A stretch of DNA of 64,000 bases, taken from assembly GCF_030813355.1 (NCBI RefSeq), contig NZ_JAUSUD010000015.1, positions 50,543 through 114,542 of the forward strand, in the 5' to 3' direction. The DNA is from Metabacillus malikii (GTDB lineage: Bacteria > Bacillota > Bacilli > Bacillales > Bacillaceae). The notes under the pieces were generated by a model. It was not told where the DNA came from and searched no databases. It saw only the letters and a list, made by a program, of their open reading frames with translations. Shown here one piece after another: positions 1 through 9,832 of the stretch; positions within the stretch are counted from its first letter, which is position 1, and each line of letters begins with the position of its first letter. Made by a program: the position numbers and the translations under genes.

Positions 1-608
<608 letters not shown>

Positions 609-1517
609 ATGGTACATATAAAAGAGCTTCGGTCCGGGTTAAATATTTTTAAAGCGCTAAGTTCCGAAATTAGACTAGAAATCTTATACTTACTGCGAAC
701 AAATGAGAGCATGAATTTAAATGAAATTGCCGATAAATTAAATCTTTCAAATGGTGCTGTGACAATGCATATTAAAAAGCTTGAGGAAAGTGGATTAATT
801 GACATTAGTACCGCTGTAGGTAAACACGGAATCCAGAAAATTTGTTATTTGAATGAAGAGTATCTTACTGTTGAATTAAAAAGTAAACAGCCGGAAAATC
901 TCTATGAATATGAAATTAAGGTCGGTCATTATTCTGATTACAATGTCGAACCGACATGTGGACTTGCTACAAAGGATAGTATTATCGGTGAGTTTGATGA
1001 TCCGCGTTACTTTGCCGACCCACATCATATTAACGCAGGGGTGATTTGGTTTGCTAAAGGGTATATTGAATACCGTATTCCAAACTATTTAAAGCAAAAT
1101 CAGGAATTTAGTGAACTTCAATTTATATTGGAACTTAGTTCAGAAGCTCCAAGTTATAATAATAACTGGCCTTCGGATATTTATTTTTACCTCAATAATA
1201 TTGAATTGGGCTATTGGACATCACCTGGAGATTTTGGCGGGGTAAAGGGTAAAAATAACCCGTTATGGTGGCCGCCGCATTTGAACCAATACGGAATGTT
1301 AAAATTAATAAGAGTGACAAAAGAGGGCACGTTTATTGACGGGTTTAAAATATCAGACGTTACGCTTGACGATATAAACTTAACGCAACAATCTGATATC
1401 AAATTAAAGCTTGCCGTTTCAAATGACCAAAATAGCGGTGGGCTCACCCTTTATGGAAGCAGCTTCGGAAACTACGAACAAGACATCATCGCAAGAGTCA
1501 TTTACGATGTGAAATAG
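609..1517 (+). CDS. ArsR-type HTH regulator with large C-terminal domain
   Basis: Residues 1-75 form a winged helix of the ArsR type: FKALSSEIRLEILYLL, then IADKLNLSNGAVTMHIKKLEESGLI. The rest, about 220 residues, is rich in aromatic residues and glycine (WPSDIYFYLN, NPLWWPPHLNQYG) and I do not recognise it as a named family; a ligand-sensing role is an inference. At 302 aa it is much longer than metal-sensing ArsR proteins and lacks their cysteine motif. Lying next to an arabinofuranosidase and an AraC regulator, it is probably a sugar-responsive regulator. The start is ATG at 609, with GAAAGGGCG just upstream. Confidence 0.75.
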   Translation: MVHIKELRSGLNIFKALSSEIRLEILYLLRTNESMNLNEIADKLNLSNGAVTMHIKKLEESGLIDISTAVGKHGIQKICYLNEEYLTVELKSKQPENLYEYEIKVGHYSDYNVEPTCGLATKDSIIGEFDDPRYFADPHHINAGVIWFAKGYIEYRIPNYLKQNQEFSELQFILELSSEAPSYNNNWPSDIYFYLNNIELGYWTSPGDFGGVKGKNNPLWWPPHLNQYGMLKLIRVTKEGTFIDGFKISDVTLDDINLTQQSDIKLKLAVSNDQNSGGLTLYGSSFGNYEQDIIARVIYDVK

Positions 1518-1579
1518 GAAGCGCGGGGACGGTTCTTCTGCTTCCATCATGGAAGCAAAAGAACCGTCCCCCTGCTTCC
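1517..1579. repeat. GGGGACGG palindromic repeat, copy 1
   Basis: A near-perfect hairpin: GGGGACGGTTCTTCTGCTTC (1525-1544) and its complement (1551-1571), bounded on both sides by GGAAGC/GCTTCC. It fills the gap between two regulator genes and ends next to the ribosome binding site of the second, so it may act as a terminator or mRNA stabiliser. Related copies or parts occur at 3906-3950, 53352-53670 (split), 58634-58661, 60802-60849 and 63890-63907. Confidence 0.8.
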
Positions 1580-1594
1580 GAGGAGGGCCTGTTT

Positions 1595-2470
1595 ATGAAA
1601 ATTCATCAAACTTATGGATTTAAATTAAAGGGAGATTATCAAAAACGTGTTGCTGGTATTCATTCGATTGGGAGGGAATGTCGGGCGGACGAGGTATACA
1701 GATGGGATGGGTTAGAGCGAAATGAACATGGGAGAATCGTCTTTCAATACACGTTAGACGGACAAGGTGCGATTGAGCTTCACGGACAGACACACACCCT
1801 ACATAAAGGACAGGCATTTTTAGTGCAATTGCCTAGTGAGCATTGCTACTATTTGCCTGACAACTCAAGCCACTGGGAATTTATTTATATTACTTTATAC
1901 GGACAAGAAGCGCTCCACTTTTTTCATCAGCTTACCGAGAGCCATGGCCATCTCTTACATCTTGAAACGACTGCCAGGCCAATCAAGCATATCTTTCACA
2001 TCTTGGAGCGGATTGAAACGACGGGTATCGAGCATGCCTATGAGATATCAGGATATGCCTATACATTTTTAATGGAGTGTATGCAATATTTTGAGCATGA
2101 CCGAAAAAAGGTTGATAAGCTGCCGCTCGCGATTGCCAAGACGATAACATACATCGAAGAACGATATCATGAAGATTTAGCCTTAGCTGACCTTGTTGAA
2201 GTCTCTGGGTTATCAAAATATCACTTCACGAGATTATTTCATAAAACAGTCAATGATACACCAATCAAATTTCTCACAAAAATCCGCATTAATCATTCAT
2301 TGGAATTACTAAAAAATAAACAGTTAACGATAGAAGAAGTGGCAGAAAAAGTAGGCTATACGAATGCGAATTACTTTAGTAAAGTGTTTAAAAGTTTGCT
2401 AGATGTCACACCGAGTGAGTACCGCAACAGTAAATCATTTATGCCTGTAAACCATATTTTTATTGATTAA
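1595..2470 (+). CDS. AraC-family transcriptional regulator
   Basis: The N-terminal 150 residues form a cupin-like sensing domain (GAIELHGQTHTLHKGQAFLV). The last 100 residues carry the two AraC helix-turn-helix motifs (DLVEVSGLSKYHFTRLFHK and IEEVAEKVGYTNANYFSKVF), ending in the family signature VTPSEYR. At 291 aa it is normal for a sugar-responsive AraC regulator. It lies 127 bp upstream of a GH4 glycosidase on the same strand and probably controls it. The ATG at 1595 follows GAGGAGGG. Confidence 0.88.
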   Translation: MKIHQTYGFKLKGDYQKRVAGIHSIGRECRADEVYRWDGLERNEHGRIVFQYTLDGQGAIELHGQTHTLHKGQAFLVQLPSEHCYYLPDNSSHWEFIYITLYGQEALHFFHQLTESHGHLLHLETTARPIKHIFHILERIETTGIEHAYEISGYAYTFLMECMQYFEHDRKKVDKLPLAIAKTITYIEERYHEDLALADLVEVSGLSKYHFTRLFHKTVNDTPIKFLTKIRINHSLELLKNKQLTIEEVAEKVGYTNANYFSKVFKSLLDVTPSEYRNSKSFMPVNHIFID

Positions 2471-2534
2471 TGAGAGAGCAATATTTTACTTATTTCAAAA
2501 TTATTTGCGATTGTAAAAGCGGTTTCTCCCCCTT

Positions 2535-2560
2535 ACTATTGTTGGTAAGACAACAATAGT
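2535..2560. promoter_or_regulatory. 10-bp inverted repeat before the GH4 gene
   Basis: ACTATTGTTG (2535-2544) and CAACAATAGT (2551-2560) form a perfect 10-bp inverted repeat with a 6-nt loop, 38 nt before the GH4 start. No U-tract follows, so an operator or 5'-leader hairpin is more likely than a terminator. The cognate regulator is unknown; the adjacent AraC protein is a candidate. Confidence 0.5.
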
Positions 2561-2597
2561 TTCACATTTATGACGAATGTTAAGGGAGGAATTTTTT

Positions 2598-3896
2598 ATG
2601 TCTAAAATTACTTTTTTAGGTGCAGGTAGTACTGTATTCGCAAAAAATGTTCTCGGGGATTGTATGACGGTTGACGTCTTACAGGATTTTGAATTTGCTC
2701 TGTTTGACATTGATCACGAAAGATTAAAAGATTCAGAGATGATGCTAAATAATTTAAAGCAGAGCCTTAACTCGACTGTAAAAGTAAAAGCCTACCACGA
2801 CCGGAAGGAAGCATTAAGAGGTGCTAAGTACGTTATTAATGCAATCCAGGTTGGTGGTTATGACCCATGTACGATTACCGATTTTGAAGTACCGAAAAAA
2901 TATGGCTTACGACAAACGATCGCAGATACGTTAGGGATTGGCGGGCTTTTCCGAAATTTACGAACGATACCTGTCATGCAGGAGTTTGCACGTGATATGA
3001 AGGAAGTTTGTCCAGATGCATGGTTTTTAAACTATACAAACCCGATGGCCGTGTTAACGAATGTCATGTTAAAAGAAGGCATTAAAACGGTTGGTTTATG
3101 TCATAGTGTTCAAATATGTGCCGACCACTTACTTGAGGCACTGGATATGCCAAAGGATAACATTCAATATAAAATTGCCGGGATTAACCATATGGCCTGG
3201 TTACTAGAAATCACACGCAACGGAGAAGATTTGTATCCAGAAATAAAGAAACGAGCGAAAGAGAAGCAAAAGGAAAAACACAATGACATGGTGCGCTTTG
3301 AATTAATGGATAAGTTTGATTATTACATTACGGAATCTTCTGAGCATAATGCAGAATACCATCCGTACTTTATTAAGCGAAACTATCCGGAGCTTATTGA
3401 GAAATATAATATTCCACTAGATGAGTACCCGCGCCGTTGTGTAAACCAAATTGAAGGCTGGAAGAAAATGCGTGAAGACTTAGTTCACGATAAAAATTTA
3501 CAGCATGAACGGACACATGAATATGGTTCATACATTATCGAAGCAATGGAGACAAACAAACCATTTAAAATTGGCGGAAATGTATTGAACACAGGTGGTT
3601 TAATTAGCAACCTCCCAGAAAATGCAGTTGTCGAGGTGCCTTGCTTAGTCGATGCAAGTGGTGTGACACCAACGTATGTCGGAGCTTTACCAGAACAATG
3701 TGCCGCACTTAACCGAACAAATATTAATACACAGTTGTTAACAATCGAAGCAGCCCTAACAAGAAAGAAAAGTAAAATCTATCAAGCAGCAATGCTGGAT
3801 CCGCATACAGCAGCAGAATTATCAATGGATGATATTATTGCTTTATGTGATGACTTAATTGAAGCGCATGGAGATTGGTTGCCGGAGTATGAGTAA
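2598..3896 (+). CDS. melA: Alpha-galactosidase/alpha-glucosidase, GH4 family
   Basis: GH4 enzymes are NAD- and metal-dependent cytoplasmic glycosidases. The protein (432 aa) shows the N-terminal Rossmann loop FLGAGSTVF (residues 6-14), NYTNPM (145-150), the metal-site motif GLCHSVQ with Cys168 and His169, and GINHMAW with His198. This pattern, with CHS rather than CNV/CNI, fits the alpha-galactosidase/alpha-glucosidase branch, closest to MelA. I chose the ATG at 2598 because AAGGGAGGA lies 7 nt upstream; the ATG at 2577 has no such site. The upstream AraC gene is the likely regulator. No transporter is next to it. Confidence 0.87.
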   Translation: MSKITFLGAGSTVFAKNVLGDCMTVDVLQDFEFALFDIDHERLKDSEMMLNNLKQSLNSTVKVKAYHDRKEALRGAKYVINAIQVGGYDPCTITDFEVPKKYGLRQTIADTLGIGGLFRNLRTIPVMQEFARDMKEVCPDAWFLNYTNPMAVLTNVMLKEGIKTVGLCHSVQICADHLLEALDMPKDNIQYKIAGINHMAWLLEITRNGEDLYPEIKKRAKEKQKEKHNDMVRFELMDKFDYYITESSEHNAEYHPYFIKRNYPELIEKYNIPLDEYPRRCVNQIEGWKKMREDLVHDKNLQHERTHEYGSYIIEAMETNKPFKIGGNVLNTGGLISNLPENAVVEVPCLVDASGVTPTYVGALPEQCAALNRTNINTQLLTIEAALTRKKSKIYQAAMLDPHTAAELSMDDIIALCDDLIEAHGDWLPEYE

Positions 3897-3905
3897 AAAA
3901 AGCAT

Positions 3906-3950
3906 GGGGACGGTTCTTCTGCTTCCAAAAGGAAGCAGAAGAACCGTCCC
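3906..3950. repeat. GGGGACGG palindromic repeat, copy 2
   Basis: A 20-bp inverted repeat (GGGGACGG... GCTTCC / GGAAGC... CCGTCCC) with an AAAA loop, 10 nt after the GH4 stop. It belongs to the same family as 1517-1579 and could serve as the transcription end of melA. Confidence 0.8.
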
Positions 3951-4485
3951 TCTGTTTGCTAACTAATGTCAGAATACCTATAAATCAATGCTGCTAACTA
4001 CGCTGATAAATGAGATGACCAACTTCTTAATCATTACTTTTTTACCCATTTTGAGACAATTACTGAAAGGGATTGTCTTTTCATTATAGGTTGATTAAGA
4101 TGTTTATGAACTTCAAACTGCAGAATATTATGACAATTATTAAGGGGTTCAATCAAATAGGAAAGGAGATGTGAAGCGTTAATTAGTAAAGATGTTTGGT
4201 CCTGTTAAATATTATTGTTGACCTATGCTGCAGGTACTATCTTTTCGCGGATGAAGCGGTGAGAATTTCCTCCTTAAGGCCTTGCAGCTAGAAAAGTATG
4301 TTTTAACCCCCATGTCAAGACAACACCAGCTTATACTACATCGCCAATAAAATCCGTAAAAATCTCTGTTTCCGCTAAATCAACATGAACTTAACTAGGA
4401 TTGAGCACGAAAATGGTCAATCAAGTATGAGAAATAAACATTTACTAGTCAAATTATCTTTATTTCTAAGAGGGAGGTTGGACGG
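3951..4485. other. Non-coding gap with a weak terminator-like hairpin
   Basis: About 530 bp without a convincing gene. AGACAAT (4054-4060) and ATTGTCT (4072-4078) followed by TTTTC form a small terminator-like hairpin. An AAAGGAGATGTG stretch near 4161 has no useful ORF behind it. The segment 4230-4350 is more mixed in base composition than its surroundings and may be the remnant of a lost gene or element, but I could not identify it. Confidence 0.35.
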
Positions 4486-7362
4486 TTGCGGAAAAAGTTT
4501 AATTCAAAATTATTAAGTGTCTTTACTGCGATGCTGCTCATATTTGGATTGCTCAACCCATCGTTTGTATATGGTGCAGAGGTTCCGGAAGCAAACGTAG
4601 ACGGAGGTGCATCAGAAAAAGCAAATTCTGAGATAGAGGATAATCTTGAGCAGAAAGAAACGGAAGTACAACAGGAATTAGAAGAACAACCAATAATAGA
4701 TGAAGCAAACGGTAATCAGCAAGAGGATGAAAATGGTGAAGATGCATCTGCTGAAGTTATCGAGAATAAAGTAACTGTAGAAGCTGAATCAGAATCGTCC
4801 CAAACGAATGAAGAGGTTAAAACAACTGAAAGTAATCAGGAAGAATCGAATCCGGACCCACAAACATCAAACAAACCTACAACCGAGGTTGAGCCAGAAA
4901 AAGTGGAAGAGCAAGAAGTAAATGTAGCTGAGAAGGAAGTTGCAAAGCAAGCAACTAATGATGTTGATTCAGTTAAGAGTGTAACATTAAGTGGAAACTT
5001 TTTTTCACCAAATGGCGATGGGAAGCATGATACTGTTGGTTTATCTGTCAATCTAGGTGCACAAACAACATTTGGTGTCTACATTGGAGACTTAACAAAA
5101 GATAAAGTAATTGGTCAATTAGTGGATATTAGTACTTATCAAACTGGGGACCATAGCTTTACAATCGATGGATTTTATACTCCATTAGAAGGTGGAGAAA
5201 AGCAAAAGCTGCCAGAAAGTATCTACCGTATTATTCTTATTGATGAAACAGGTTCCAAGGTCCTCGGCGCATCAGATGAGCTATTCGTTAAAACAACAGC
5301 CACCGATTTTGAAATCAACCCGATTGCGGACCCGGTTAAGCAGCAGGAATATGAAGTAACTGGTAATGTTAACGACCAGTTAGTGGAGTTAAATAAAAAG
5401 ATGAATGAACTGGGCGGAAGGTTTAAAGTAGATGACCTAATGGATGCAAGTTACACGTTAACAAGACCTAATGGTAATAAAGTAGAAAATGATGTATTTA
5501 TTACTGAAGATGGGACGTTTACTTTCCGCTTATACTATTTAACAACTGGTGAGCACACGCTAACAGTGCGCATGAATGATGGATTAGGAAATAAAGGTGC
5601 AGAAAAAACGATTACTTTTAATGTTGAGTTTGAAGCACCTAAAGCTTCCACGGTTATTACACATGCCGAATTAGAAGGTAACGTATTAAGTAATGAAAAC
5701 TCTTCTACAAAACTTAATATGGATCTGAAAGAAAAAGTAACAGTTACAGGTGTTATCTTTGATGCCTTAGATCCGAATGGCGGAGATTTTAATAATGGAA
5801 CAATTGGCTCCTATGTTGAATGGGCGAAATTCCCTTATGGACCTGGCAAAATTGACTTTAATGTTTCCTTAGCTTACCGACCTTGGGTGTGGTTTGGAGA
5901 CCCATTTTTACCGAGCCTACATGAGAGTATCTACACGATTCAGTTAGGCGCTAGTTCAGATGAGGTAAGTTACGATGATACAGTTGATGTTGGTCCGTTA
6001 TTTGTAAAAAAATCACCATCGAAAATCGAAGTAAACCAAGTGGACGAAACTATTGAACAATCTACTTACGAGATAACTGGTAAGATTGTTGATAAATTTG
6101 TTGAATGGGGACCAAGTGTAAAGCAAATTTATGGTATCAATTACGATGTTAATGATTACCTCTATGTGCCGTATGAATTAACAAGTCATATGGATAATGA
6201 AACGACAAATACTGAGCTAGCTAAACTTAATCAGGATGGAACTTTCACAATTCCATTGAAAAATTTACAAACGGGTGACTATACACTAACAATTAACGCA
6301 CGTGATAAAGGAGCAGGTTCAAATACGGTGGAGCAGGTTCATTTTACAGTAGATAACGATAGTGGTCCATCAGAGCCTGAAGAACCTAAAGAATTTAATG
6401 TGATATTAACACCATCAACAACAGAAGCAACAGATGGTTCGGTTTCGATTTCAGTTGCTACCGATAGCGATGCTAATATCGTCGCATTAAAATGGTTAGC
6501 AGGAAATAAAACAGTAGAAGAATTTGCAAATGAAGGAAATGAAATTGACCTAAATACAAATGCTTTCTCAGTTGAAAAGAACGGAACCTATACGATATAT
6601 GCCTTAAATGCTGACGGAGTATCAGCAGTTACTGTTATCACTATTGAAAATATTAACGAACCAAATGACCCGAGCGAACCAGGCGACCCAACTGAGCCAG
6701 GTGATCCGAGCGAACCAGGAAATCCAACTGAGCCGGGAGACCCGAGCGAACCAGGCGACCCAACTGAGCCGGGTGATCCGAACGAACCAGGAAATCCAAC
6801 TGAACCGATCGATCCAAGTGAACCAGGCGACCCAACTGAGCCGGGAGACCCGAGCGAACCAGGCGACCCAACTGAGCCGGGCAATCCAAGTGAACCAGGC
6901 GACCCGAACGAACCAGGAAATCCAACTGAACCGGGCAATCCAAGCGACCCAGGCAACCCAACTGAGCCGGGAGATCCGAACGAACCAGGAAATCCAACTG
7001 AACCGGTCGATCCAAGTGAACCAGGCGACCCAACTGAGCCGGGAGATCCGAGCGAACCAGGCGATCCAACTGAGCCGGGAGATCCGAGCGAACCAGGCGA
7101 CCCAACTGAGCCGGGAAATCCGAACGAACCAGGAAATCCAACTGAACCGGGCAAATCAGATTCTGATAAACCAAGCAACGATAATCAACCTAATAAAATA
7201 GAGAGAGAAAATAAGCCAGTTACTGTTACGCCAGTTTCAGGGAATATATTACCGGAAACTGCAACCCAATCATTTAACATTTTAGCAATAGGCGCACTTA
7301 TTATGATGGTTGGATTATCTATAATCTTTGTATATAGGAGAAAACAAAGCGTTACAAAATAA
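4486..7362 (+). CDS. LPXTG-type (LPETA) surface protein with hexapeptide stalk
   Basis: A 958-aa cell-wall-anchored protein. Residues 1-30 form a signal peptide (FTAMLLIFGLLNPSFVYGAE). Residues 31-165 are acidic and low-complexity. From about 165 comes FFSPNGDGKHDTV, the SPNGDG motif of Ig-like extracellular modules, followed by repeated Ig-like segments to about 720. Residues 724-891 are 28 units of a hexapeptide of the form EPGDP(T/S/N). The C-terminus has LPETA, a hydrophobic span and RRKQ, the layout of a sorting signal. LPXTA-type signals are known substrates of class C/D-type sortases in Bacillus; no sortase lies in the window. TTG start with AGGGAGGT upstream. Its ligand is unknown. 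Confidence 0.85.
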   Translation: MRKKFNSKLLSVFTAMLLIFGLLNPSFVYGAEVPEANVDGGASEKANSEIEDNLEQKETEVQQELEEQPIIDEANGNQQEDENGEDASAEVIENKVTVEAESESSQTNEEVKTTESNQEESNPDPQTSNKPTTEVEPEKVEEQEVNVAEKEVAKQATNDVDSVKSVTLSGNFFSPNGDGKHDTVGLSVNLGAQTTFGVYIGDLTKDKVIGQLVDISTYQTGDHSFTIDGFYTPLEGGEKQKLPESIYRIILIDETGSKVLGASDELFVKTTATDFEINPIADPVKQQEYEVTGNVNDQLVELNKKMNELGGRFKVDDLMDASYTLTRPNGNKVENDVFITEDGTFTFRLYYLTTGEHTLTVRMNDGLGNKGAEKTITFNVEFEAPKASTVITHAELEGNVLSNENSSTKLNMDLKEKVTVTGVIFDALDPNGGDFNNGTIGSYVEWAKFPYGPGKIDFNVSLAYRPWVWFGDPFLPSLHESIYTIQLGASSDEVSYDDTVDVGPLFVKKSPSKIEVNQVDETIEQSTYEITGKIVDKFVEWGPSVKQIYGINYDVNDYLYVPYELTSHMDNETTNTELAKLNQDGTFTIPLKNLQTGDYTLTINARDKGAGSNTVEQVHFTVDNDSGPSEPEEPKEFNVILTPSTTEATDGSVSISVATDSDANIVALKWLAGNKTVEEFANEGNEIDLNTNAFSVEKNGTYTIYALNADGVSAVTVITIENINEPNDPSEPGDPTEPGDPSEPGNPTEPGDPSEPGDPTEPGDPNEPGNPTEPIDPSEPGDPTEPGDPSEPGDPTEPGNPSEPGDPNEPGNPTEPGNPSDPGNPTEPGDPNEPGNPTEPVDPSEPGDPTEPGDPSEPGDPTEPGDPSEPGDPTEPGNPNEPGNPTEPGKSDSDKPSNDNQPNKIERENKPVTVTPVSGNILPETATQSFNILAIGALIMMVGLSIIFVYRRKQSVTK
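6655..7158 (+). repeat. 18-bp tandem repeat encoding EPGDP(T/S/N) stalk
   Basis: Twenty-eight 18-bp units encode the proline-rich stalk of the surface protein. Units vary at the third-last codon (Thr/Ser/Asn) and between Asp and Asn before Pro, with single Ile and Val replacements. The repeat has no stop codon in several other frames on either strand, which creates long false ORFs. Copy number is likely to vary between strains through slippage. Confidence 0.92.
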
Positions 7363-7371
7363 TGGATTAAG

Positions 7372-7407
7372 ACTCCCTTTGATAATGAATTGTCAAGGGA
7401 GTTTTTG
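7372..7407 (+). terminator. Rho-independent terminator of the surface-protein gene
   Basis: ACTCCCTT and AAGGGAGT form an 8-bp stem followed directly by TTTTT, just after the stop codon. Confidence 0.85.
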
Positions 7408-7540
7408 TATGCCCTTTTTTGAGGTGAAGAATTCGTTCCACTGTTTGTGCCATTATTCCTAGTACCATGCGCTTATTCCTTTCGAGTCAAAAATCATTTA
7501 ACGTAAATAGATACATAGAGACATAGGAGGAAACATAGAC

Positions 7541-8959
7541 ATGGAGAGAAAAACAAAATGGCTTATTCTTATCGTCACAGCCATTGTATTTTTGGTTGGA
7601 TGTGCGAATAATCAGGAAACACAGACAGTTGAAGAAAATAGTCGTGCAGTTGAAAAGGAAACAAGTAAGGAAGACAAAAATGAAGAGGAAACAGATAATA
7701 ATAAAGCTGATAAAGACGTGACAAACATCGAGTTAAGCGGTGAAGTTGTCAATGAAAACGGGGTAATTACCGTTAAAGGAAAAAGCAACTTATTGGCAGG
7801 GACAAGAGTAGAAGTTGATTGGCTTGACCGACCTTTTTCCGTTCGCAATCCAATCTGCCTGTTATGTGAAAAAGATGCAGAAGTCGATAAGAATGGCAAT
7901 TTTGATTATGAAATACCTACTGAGCTACAAAACTATGGACCGATATATGTAACAATTGATGTCATCCTCGGTGGTTTAGGACAGGCCGACGAGATTGAAG
8001 CCGTTTATGGTGAACATGGGGAGAATTTAGAAGGACCGTTTGTATATAAACATGAAATTTTGGAGGAAGAATATCAGAAAATTCATGCTTCCATACTCGT
8101 TAATCCTACAGAGGAACAAAAAGTTTATCCAATTGAAACACCGAAACGAGAAGAAACACCTGATGACTATGCTAATACTAATGTCTGGATTGATACAGAA
8201 TTAACGAATGACCATCATTATTTCTATGTAAAAGGGAAATCAAACTTATTAGAGGGCACAGACTTGGTTGCATCCTATTATTCATCAAAAGATGCCACTC
8301 TTGCACAAAACTGGGTAAGTTCAAAAGCAAATGTCGTAAGTGATGGTACTTTTATCTTACAAATCCCATATGACACGATTACCGATAGCGGTTATATTAA
8401 AATTACGTCAAAACCTACGAATTCACATATATTGAAAACAAAAATGAAGCAAATCTACGGGGAGCATTTCGAGAAGATGAGTGGTGAGCAGGTTATAGCA
8501 AATAAGGAAGACGGGAACGGAAACATGATTGAAGTTATCCTACATCCAAAGCCGCCAATCGTTAAAGCACCGGAAAAAACAAATCTTACAACTGATGGTG
8601 AGGAAACAAAAATTCAATTACCTGATGACATATTATTTGACCATGATAAGAGCGAATTAAAACCTGATGCTCAAAAAACGTTGAATGAAGTTATCAAAGC
8701 GTTGGAAACCTTAAAATCAGATACAGTCATTCACATAAATGGCCATACCGATAATACAGGTGAAGATCAATATAATAAAACATTATCAGAAAAACGAGCA
8801 CAAGCAGTGGAAACCTACGTAAGACAAAACGGGAAAGTTAACCATATCAACATATCGACTACAGGTTATGGTGAAACAAAACCGATTGCATTAAATACGA
8901 CAGAGGAAGGAAAAGCAAAAAATCGTCGTGTTGAGATTGTGATAAATCCGCAAGAATAA
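7541..8959 (+). CDS. OmpA-domain lipoprotein
   Basis: The start is a lipoprotein signal, ILIVTAIVFLVGCANN, with Cys21 as the lipidation site. An acidic linker follows, then two similar modules (ITVKGKSNLLAGTRVEV and FYVKGKSNLLEGTDLVA). From about residue 360 there is a complete OmpA-like peptidoglycan-binding domain (ILFDHDKSELKPDAQ, INGHTDNTGEDQYN, LSEKRAQAVETYV, NRRVEIVI). The expected location is the outer face of the membrane with the OmpA domain gripping peptidoglycan. It has its own terminator and may work with the surface protein upstream. ATG at 7541 with AGGAGG upstream. Confidence 0.87.
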   Translation: MERKTKWLILIVTAIVFLVGCANNQETQTVEENSRAVEKETSKEDKNEEETDNNKADKDVTNIELSGEVVNENGVITVKGKSNLLAGTRVEVDWLDRPFSVRNPICLLCEKDAEVDKNGNFDYEIPTELQNYGPIYVTIDVILGGLGQADEIEAVYGEHGENLEGPFVYKHEILEEEYQKIHASILVNPTEEQKVYPIETPKREETPDDYANTNVWIDTELTNDHHYFYVKGKSNLLEGTDLVASYYSSKDATLAQNWVSSKANVVSDGTFILQIPYDTITDSGYIKITSKPTNSHILKTKMKQIYGEHFEKMSGEQVIANKEDGNGNMIEVILHPKPPIVKAPEKTNLTTDGEETKIQLPDDILFDHDKSELKPDAQKTLNEVIKALETLKSDTVIHINGHTDNTGEDQYNKTLSEKRAQAVETYVRQNGKVNHINISTTGYGETKPIALNTTEEGKAKNRRVEIVINPQE

Positions 8960-8963
8960 AAGA

Positions 8964-9007
8964 GGGGACGATACTACACTTTATATTGGAAGTGTAGGTA
9001 TCGTCCC
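8964..9007. terminator. Terminator between convergent genes
   Basis: A long stem, GGGACGATACTACACTT with AAGTGTAGGTATCGTCCC, lies between the stop codons of the lipoprotein gene and the convergent acetyltransferase gene. The U-tract is weak, but the stem is stable and can serve both directions. Confidence 0.75.
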
Positions 9008-9026
9008 TTGTTATATTAATTCAAAA

Positions 9027-9557
9027 TTAGTCTGATTGAAGCTTAGAGTAGATAGAAAGATCGATGAATTTCCCCTTTGAAAGCTCTGACTGTCTAAGTA
9101 TTCCTTCAAAAATAAAGTTACCTCTCTCTAAAACCTTAATGGAATTTTTGTTTTCTGGTTCTACCTTTGCCTCAACCCGATTAAAGTTTAAAGTAGTAAA
9201 AGCAGTACTAACAAGCGCATTGATCGCCTCAAGTGCATAGCCGTTACCCCAATAAGGTTTAGCTAGGTCATAACCTATTTCAGTTTTCATATTTTCAAAG
9301 TCTAGAGTATTAAATCCACAAGTCCCAATTAACTCCTTTGTTTCCTTATGAATCATGGAGAAACGAACTGCCTTTTTTTCTTCAGCTAATTGATTAAGAA
9401 GCTGTATCATCTCTAGCACCTGAGCTTCTTTCGTGAAAGGAGAAATATTCATGAATCTTGTTACATCTCTATCAGACCATATCGTAAATAATGCAGGTGC
9501 ATCATCTATAGAAATTTCCCTTAAATATAACCTATTTGTGTACAATTCTTTAATCAA
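9027..9557 (-). CDS. GNAT acetyltransferase, RimJ/RimL type
   Basis: A 176-aa GNAT protein beginning YTNRLYLREISIDDAPALF, the usual opening of the RimJ/RimL/SpeG-like subgroup, with GYDLAKPYWGNGYALEA as the acetyl-CoA-binding region and NRVEAKVEPENKNSIKVLER as the last conserved strand and helix. These enzymes acetylate amino groups of proteins or small molecules; the substrate cannot be told. The gene stands alone, convergent to the lipoprotein gene. The ATG at 9557 follows AGGAGG. Confidence 0.83.
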   Translation of the reverse strand: MIKELYTNRLYLREISIDDAPALFTIWSDRDVTRFMNISPFTKEAQVLEMIQLLNQLAEEKKAVRFSMIHKETKELIGTCGFNTLDFENMKTEIGYDLAKPYWGNGYALEAINALVSTAFTTLNFNRVEAKVEPENKNSIKVLERGNFIFEGILRQSELSKGKFIDLSIYSKLQSD

Positions 9558-9634
9558 TACCTTTACCTCCTAAAAAAAAATTTCCTACATGGATGAGTTA
9601 AAAATATTGATATCTGTGCATCATTCAGTCCCTT

Positions 9635-9665
9635 CATTACGTTATAATCAAATTATAACGTAATG
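9635..9665. promoter_or_regulatory. Perfect 14-bp inverted repeat in a divergent promoter region
   Basis: CATTACGTTATAAT (9635-9648) and ATTATAACGTAATG (9652-9665) are perfect complements around a CAA loop. Each arm contains a TATAAT -10-like hexamer, one per strand. Position and symmetry suggest an operator for a dimeric repressor controlling the acetyltransferase gene, the downstream kinase operon, or both. No T-run follows. Confidence 0.55.
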
Positions 9666-9832
9666 GGTTAATTTAACATATCAAATATTCAAATTAGCTC
9701 TGCCATTACTGTATTGCGTTGGTATAGATAGACCTAATTACAATAAGGATTACTCTGTAAAAGAAGCAACTTGATAAGGTGTTATAATACAAGAATAGAA
9801 GGAAGAATGAACATGAAATATGTGAGCTTTAT

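Noticed and set aside
4080..4460. Possible decayed transposase upstream of the surface-protein gene
   Set aside because: Short frames were tried on both strands but none gave a convincing transposase motif, so only a gap is reported.
6588..7201. Long alternative ORFs on both strands across the surface-protein stalk (for example 6608-7201 plus, 6588-7178 and 6653-7174 minus)
   Set aside because: They arise because an 18-bp repeat without stops in other frames is read out of frame. They lack ribosome binding sites and consist of pure repeat translation.
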